Assembly: GCA_054601695.1 (NCBI GenBank)
Contig: BAAHQB010000023.1
Location: 1 to 64,000, forward strand
Reading direction: 5' to 3'
Length of the DNA: 64,000 nucleotides
Origin: Amorphochlora amoebiformis
Lineage: Eukaryota; Cercozoa; Chlorarachniophyceae
Each line of letters starts with the position of its first letter. The stretch's first letter is position 1. This document shows, one piece after another, positions 56,812 through 64,000 of this stretch. The notes beneath the pieces were generated by a model. The model was not told the DNA's origin. It ran no database searches and saw only the letters and a list, made by a program, of their open reading frames with translations. A program made the position numbers and the translations under genes.

Positions 56812-57377
56812 ATGGGACTGAACCCCCAACCGATTGTGACGATGGCCACGGTCATGGGACTGATAGCACATGCATCGGTTTATAAGTCCATTGGGGAGCA
56901 CTCTGGGGTTAAAAAGGCTATCCTAGGAAGAGAAGGGAGGGGTGGGGATTCGAGGGGCTTTCGCACGAGAGGCTTTCGCACGGGAGGAGCTCGAGTGGAA
57001 GATGCATTTGGAAGGTTTGGGTGGGCTAGGCAGAGAGCTAGAGGTTTCTCTTGAAATATTTTCGTTGAACTATTCCATGACGACGAGGTTGCGAGAGTCT
57101 TGAAGGAGTTTGGTAGGACGGGGTGATTATACTGGGGTATCCCATCCAACCAACAAACCGGATTAGCCCCTGTCCTTCTCCACTCACAGCACATTTTGTG
57201 TTCAAGGGTGTCAGTTAAGGCTCAAAGAAGGGAAGGACCTGTGTCAAATCCTTTTGATGATATGGAGTACGACGTGTTTGAGGTCAATGATGGGAGAGAC
57301 AGTCTGGGGGAAAGGTGAAATATGTCCGTACACGGATGTAGAACGTATATGGATACATAATATACATACATGTATGC

Positions 57378-57445
<68 letters not shown>

Positions 57446-57480
57446 AATACTATGTATATATGTGTATATATATGCATATG

Positions 57481-57528
<48 letters not shown>

Positions 57529-57560
57529 TATGTATATATATATATATATGTATTTATATA

Positions 57561-57598
<38 letters not shown>

Positions 57599-58467
57599 AT
57601 ACATATATTTGTGTGTGTGTATGTTTGTAATATTATATAAATACATAATATACAATTATAAACATATGTAATGTAATGTAGAGTAAAATTGTAAAAAAAA
57701 TTCATGTATGTTTATATGTATATACATATATAATAAAATATATATATATATATAATATATATATTAGAAACATGCATATTATATATGGATTTTTATAGAA
57801 ACATGCATATTATATATGGATTTATATGTATAAATCTATCTATTAATGTTTACATGCACATTTGATACGTACATAATTTTAATTATGCACATACAGTCCA
57901 GAAGAGCCTGACACACACCAAAACATCGACGACCCAAACGACGTGAAAATTGGTGAAAACATCTAACCACAACCGAACCCAAACGAAATCCTCTCGCTAA
58001 CGTAAGGTTTCCATTACGACGTCGGCCTTCACCGTCGCTGGGGTGTTCAACCTAGGGTAATAATAGGGTTAGGCTACCCCCGGAAAGTCAACACACCAAG
58101 AATTTTTAGATTGTTTACTCTCATTGAAGCTACCTAACCCATAGGTTGATACGATGAATGCCGTGGCTGCGTTGCGAAAGGGTTAGCCCTAATCCTAAGT
58201 CTGACCTTATCTCTGAGTTTTGGTATTAACAATATGCCAACTACCCGAGTCCTATGTCTGATCTTTGGTACCGCTAACGATAGGCCAATTACCCGCTAAC
58301 GCGTCTCGGAGGGCGATCTTTAAGCAGACCCCAGTCGAGGTATATATCTGTACACGTTATACAATATAGATATAATTACATATAACTATACATATTTAGA
58401 AAGAGAGAAAGAAAGAAAGGGACATATATATATAGACAGAGAAAGAAAAAAAGGGAGAGAGGTATAT

Positions 58468-58514
<47 letters not shown>

Positions 58515-58521
58515 ATATTTA

Positions 58522-58573
<52 letters not shown>

Positions 58574-58583
58574 CATATACATA

Positions 58584-58679
<96 letters not shown>

Positions 58680-58707
58680 ATCTAACACCTGCATAAATAC
58701 ACACACG

Positions 58708-58745
<38 letters not shown>

Positions 58746-58805
58746 TACATATAGATATATATATATATATATACATATGGATATATAGATATATTTATGT
58801 ACATG

Positions 58806-58863
<58 letters not shown>

Positions 58864-58895
58864 TAATACATATATATACATATAACATAAATATA

Positions 58896-58926
<31 letters not shown>

Positions 58927-59085
58927 GCATATATATATATATATTGTATGTATGTATATTTATGTATATATAACACATAGGATGATACAATTGAGTGGAT
59001 TCAAAAGTTAAGGCTCTGTGAGAAGGTACACATAATTACATCTATATAACATATATGTATATATATATATATATACATGTATATG

Positions 59086-59119
<34 letters not shown>

Positions 59120-59356
59120 TAATGTAAATATACATATATATATGTGTGTGTGTGCATAAATGTATAGATGTACAGATTATACACACATGTTATACATATA
59201 TATATATATATATATTAATATGAAAATATATGTACATATTTATAGTATTAACAAATATAAATATATATGTATATATATATATATATTGTATTAATGTATT
59301 ATGATATATGTATATATACATGTATACACATAATGTAATATATATAATAATATATA

Positions 59357-59389
<33 letters not shown>

Positions 59390-59480
59390 TATATCCAGCC
59401 GAAAAGAGCAAATAAGAGGAGTGATCCCTCGTTTCCCGTCCTAGCTTCCTATCCATTCTACCAACCCATTTCAAGACAGG

Positions 59481-59529
<49 letters not shown>

Positions 59530-59792
59530 GCGCGTGTGTACATATAAATATATATTCATACACATGTACGTGTAAGACATATAATAAATATTCCTATATG
59601 TACATATACATATATATTTGTGTGTATATAATACATATATATATACACATTTAATAACATGTGATGATAGATGGAGCGTTTCATTGGCACAACAAGAGAG
59701 CGAAGACTTAAATTTACCGCAGCGGCTAAGGTGCAACAACAAAAAAAAGGAAAATGAGAATTCCTTAATGCTTTTACTACATCTGAAGTTTC

Positions 59793-59878
<86 letters not shown>

Positions 59879-59912
59879 GTTTGTGTGTGTGTGTGTGTAT
59901 GTATGTATATAC

Positions 59913-59997
<85 letters not shown>

Positions 59998-60034
59998 ATA
60001 TATATGTTTGTGTGTGTGTATGTATATATGTATG

Positions 60035-60114
<80 letters not shown>

Positions 60115-60811
60115 TATATATATACATATATATATATGTATGTTATATATATATATATATATATATATGCGTGTGTGTGTGTGTGTATAAATATATATAA
60201 ATATATAATATATATATATATATACATACATATTATTAAAGATATGGGAGTCAATGCCTCCACCAAACCCCAAGGTCGTGGAGATTGCCTTCGCGGGAAG
60301 AAGGTTCTCCCCCCCTTCTCAAAGTTTGGCTACTTCACTCTCTCTCTCTCTCTCTTTCCTTGTACGTTGGAGCTTTTCAAACACATATTTGAAATTAACA
60401 ACGTCGCCCATTCCGCAACACACTTTAACTTGCCCCAGAAAATGTTCCGTACTTCTATTCTTTTCCCTCTTTTTCTTTCGTTCCGTGTCTGACTTTCTTT
60501 GTCTGTCGCCTCTTATCTTACGCTCGCTGAAGACATGTACTCTCATCTCAGCAACGCTGGAAAGTCTGCATTAGTGAACGCCATCTCCCTCACACGTGTC
60601 GCGAGGTCTGCGGATACTCCGGGGTTTACAAGGGTGACTTGTAACACACATATATATATATATATGTGTGTGTGTGTGTATGTATGTATGTATGCATGTA
60701 TACTATGTAAGATAAATAACATATGGATGAAAAGGGTAAAATATATATATAAGTATACACATACATATACTACATATATATATATATATATACATATACA
60801 AATATATACAC

Positions 60812-60861
<50 letters not shown>

Positions 60862-60980
60862 ATTGTAATATTATTATATAATGTCAGAGTATCAACTTTT
60901 ACGCACTTCGCAAGCCTGAACGCCTGCATATTGTAGACCTGCCCGGGTATTATGTATATACGTGTGAATAAAATATATAC

Positions 60981-61035
<55 letters not shown>

Positions 61036-61046
61036 ACAAATGTATC

Positions 61047-61086
<40 letters not shown>

Positions 61087-61108
61087 TTCTAATTCTACAT
61101 ATGTATGG

Positions 61109-61157
<49 letters not shown>

Positions 61158-61168
61158 CATATGTACAT

Positions 61169-61212
<44 letters not shown>

Positions 61213-61248
61213 ATATATATACAATTGTCCCTCTTTCTATGGGATTTA

Positions 61249-61302
<54 letters not shown>

Positions 61303-61718
61303 ATATATATATATTATATATATATATACACATAAAATATATATAGCACGATGTGAAGGAAAGATTTTGAGAGGTGAGAAAGAGAGAAGAGAGAATTAAT
61401 TAACGATTACAAAACGGCGGAAATAGAGGTTCAGAGACGGGACAGGAATACGAAAAGGGACAAGAGCTGAAAGTAACTTGGAAAAGGGATAAGGAGTGAG
61501 TGAGAGAGAAAGAGGGGCTCAAGAGAGGAGTATATTGTACATTGTGAATGTGTAAATATATAATATTTATATACATGTATATGTTATATATATACATGTG
61601 TATATGCATATATATATATATATATATATATATGTAGATATGGGGGTAGGTACACATACATATACATATACATATATATGTGTATATATATATATGTATT
61701 TGTAATATTTATATAAAC

Positions 61719-61752
<34 letters not shown>

Positions 61753-61836
61753 GTCTATACACAAGATATGGGTTTGCGCATGCTGGTGAAGATGAGGTTA
61801 GGAGCTGGAACATTCTCATCGATAGATATCTTACTG

Positions 61837-61894
<58 letters not shown>

Positions 61895-61906
61895 ATATTA
61901 TATGAA

Positions 61907-61958
<52 letters not shown>

Positions 61959-62000
61959 TACATTTATGAAGTACATGCACATATATATATTTATACGTCA

Positions 62001-62082
<82 letters not shown>

Positions 62083-62187
62083 TACATTTTTGTATACCTA
62101 TATATATATATATATATATGTATAAATATATATATATATATTATATATATATTATACATATATATATATATATATATGTACATGTAG

Positions 62188-62219
<32 letters not shown>

Positions 62220-62235
62220 AACACATATTATATCT

Positions 62236-62276
<41 letters not shown>

Positions 62277-62634
62277 GTATATATTTATATATCTGTAAAT
62301 ATATACATATATATATATATATGTTTACATATTATACATCCACATGTATATAGAGAAAATGAATATAATAAAATATATATATATATATACATATATAAAC
62401 TTACATAATATTAATACAGAACGAGAGCTGGCACGTGTCTTTGTCGTTGTGGACGCCAGACACGGCATCAAGCAGGTTAGGGTTAGGGTTAGGGTTAGGA
62501 TTAGGGTAAGGTAGGGTTAGGGTTAGGGATCGAATGAATCTAATCCTAATTCGTTATGGCTTGAGTTATAGAGAACCTAACTAATAATTTCTCAGCCCTG
62601 ATCTCCATCTGAAGTAAAGCATCAAAATAATATA

Positions 62635-62671
<37 letters not shown>

Positions 62672-62742
62672 TATACATATATATATATATATATACATGT
62701 GTGTGTGTACAAATGTTTGTGTATGAATATATTTATATACAC

Positions 62743-62784
<42 letters not shown>

Positions 62785-62825
62785 ATGTATATATATATTA
62801 TAGATATATACATATATTGATATTA

Positions 62826-62861
<36 letters not shown>

Positions 62862-63223
62862 CATATATATATATATACATACTAATATATATATGTATAT
62901 AATTATGCACACATTAACATATATATATATATATACTTACATATAGACAAATGTGTGTATTTAGTACAAATTTCAATATGCGTATACACACACACACGAA
63001 AACACGCACAAATACATACATATATATATATATATATATGTATATGTGTGTGTACATATACTGAATAGAGCGATCGAGAGATGATGGATATGCTTGCCAC
63101 ATACGGAAAACAATTTCAGGTATATATACGTATTTAATACATATATATATATATACATATATATTTGTTTCTACAAAATACATATAATTAATTGTATATA
63201 AATGCATATATTTACATACAATA

Positions 63224-63273
<50 letters not shown>

Positions 63274-63799
63274 GATGTGTGTAAGGAATCATTCTCATTC
63301 AGGTGATTATAGCAAAGACTGACCTAGTTACCTATCGAGAACTCGCCCAGTAACCTAACCCCAACCCTAACCCAAACCTAACCTAACCAGAAGCTAACCC
63401 TAACCAGAATCTAACCCTAAGCTAACCCCACCCTAACCTTTACGTCTATCCCAGGCGTTGGTGGCACGTGAATGAAGAACTCAAAGGCGAGCGAAAAATA
63501 AGAAAAAAAAGGGAAAAATATACATGAAATACGCGCACAGCCTTGAATAATTCACTACAATCCTTCAAGCTAACCCTAACGTGACTAAACCTTACCCTAA
63601 CTCCGGGCTTGTACACGATTATAACGATAATTTGATTACTATTTTACACTGCAGAGGGTCATGGTTGAACCTAACCTTAACCCTGGATTTATGATTGATT
63701 ATAATTGGCAAACGGTTAGGATGGGAGGAGGCTATTCCTCAAGTGCTTATGTTGAGTGCAAAGACAGGTGTTATTGTACTCTTTTTGAATGCGTACATT

Positions 63800-63832
<33 letters not shown>

Positions 63833-64000
63833 TATATGTATATATATATATATATATATGGATTAAATATAACATGTATATAAATATGTACTTGTATATA
63901 CAATATATGAAGTTATCTCATAAAAAGTTTTAATATATATTATAGTACATATATATATATATATATGTGTGTGTGTCTGGTTTCAGGAGCTGGCGTATGC
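56812..64000 (+). CDS. engB: EngB/YihA-type ribosome-assembly GTPase, 3' end outside window
   Basis: GTP-binding protein needed for large ribosomal subunit assembly in bacteria; eukaryotic forms usually act in mitochondria or plastids. Exons: 57190-57314, 57897-57942, 58981-59025, 59399-59479, 59671-59730, 60242-60303, 60552-60633, 60888-60946, 61766-61836, 62420-62475, 63069-63119, 63303-63326, 63455-63467, 63655-63663 (9-nt microexon), 63720-63767, 63987 onward. Every joint is phase-consistent. Motifs: [19 protein letters not shown] (G1), [14 protein letters not shown] (G2), [11 protein letters not shown] (G3), [21 protein letters not shown] (G4), [10 protein letters not shown] (G5), all in family order. 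The N-terminus is much longer than in bacteria (over 110 residues before G1). The first exon is uncertain: an ATG at 56812 opens an Arg/Gly-rich frame with few acidic residues, which would suit an organelle transit peptide, but its donor is not fixed. The core from 59671 on is secure. Confidence 0.5.
62476..62529. repeat. TTAGGG block forming a splice donor
   Basis: The EngB-type exon 62420-62475 ends IKQ and the intron begins GTTAGGGTTAGGGTTAGGG, so the first repeat unit is itself the 5' splice site. Confidence 0.5.
63345..63445. repeat. CCCTAA block before a splice acceptor
   Basis: CCCTAAC-type units with AACCAG variants in the EngB intron between exons 63303-63326 and 63455-63467, ending about 10 nt before the CCCAG acceptor. 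Confidence 0.5.

Noticed and set aside
56880-57194. 104-codon minus-strand frame opposite the EngB 5' region
   Set aside because: No motif, and the opposite strand carries exon 57190-57314, which links in phase to the EngB core.

Overview
Nuclear DNA of an unidentified eukaryotic microbe (a protist of some kind). The supporting signs are dense GT-AG introns, a Ras-family GTPase with a C-terminal CAAX box, a sugar porter, an ADP-ribosylglycohydrolase and internal blocks of TTAGGG/CCCTAA telomere-type hexamers. The species cannot be named from the sequence; land plants are unlikely because of the Ras gene. Most of the window is simple repeat, mainly (TA)n often ending in (TG)n, with some GA/CT, GTAT and telomere-type arrays. 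Nearly all long open frames over this repeat ([13 protein letters not shown] and similar) are artefacts. The real genes are strings of very short exons (9 to about 190 nt, mostly 30-90 nt) set in repeat-filled introns. I rebuilt them by finding conserved protein motifs, then requiring GT..AG ends and matching codon phase at every junction.

Layout. (1) Minus strand, 10215 to beyond the left edge: ADP-ribosylglycohydrolase, 19 exons, 403 residues visible. (2) Minus strand, 28018 to 12234: sugar-porter (MFS) transporter, 26-27 exons, about 540 residues, complete. (3) Plus strand, 28398 to 46891: an acidic/lysine-rich repeat protein, then two complete guanylate kinase domains in tandem, then a very basic tail. 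Codon phase stays open through all these exons to one final stop, so this may be a single gene of about 1,425 residues. The two kinase-side joints (kinase 1 to kinase 2, kinase 2 to tail) are well supported by a shared W-F-P-x-L junction; the joint to the acidic part is less certain. (4) Minus strand, 56572 to 48121: Ras-family GTPase, 11 exons, 207 residues, complete, ending in C-T-I-L. (5) Plus strand, about 56812 to beyond the right edge: EngB/YihA-type ribosome-assembly GTPase, probably organellar, at least 16 exons.

Genes 2/3 and 4/5 are head-to-head pairs with short repeat-poor gaps (about 380 and 240 bp) that probably hold divergent promoters. Intergenic stretches 10216-12233 and 46892-48120 are unique sequence with no gene I can support. 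The genes do not form a pathway; their functions are nucleotide metabolism, signalling, transport, ADP-ribose removal and ribosome assembly.

The most unusual points are the double guanylate kinase with highly charged flanks; partial copies of exon ends lying inside neighbouring introns in at least six places; an inverted minisatellite that carries a splice donor in every unit; and telomere-type hexamers whose strand is oriented with respect to splice sites (TTAGGG just after donors, CCCTAA just before acceptors).
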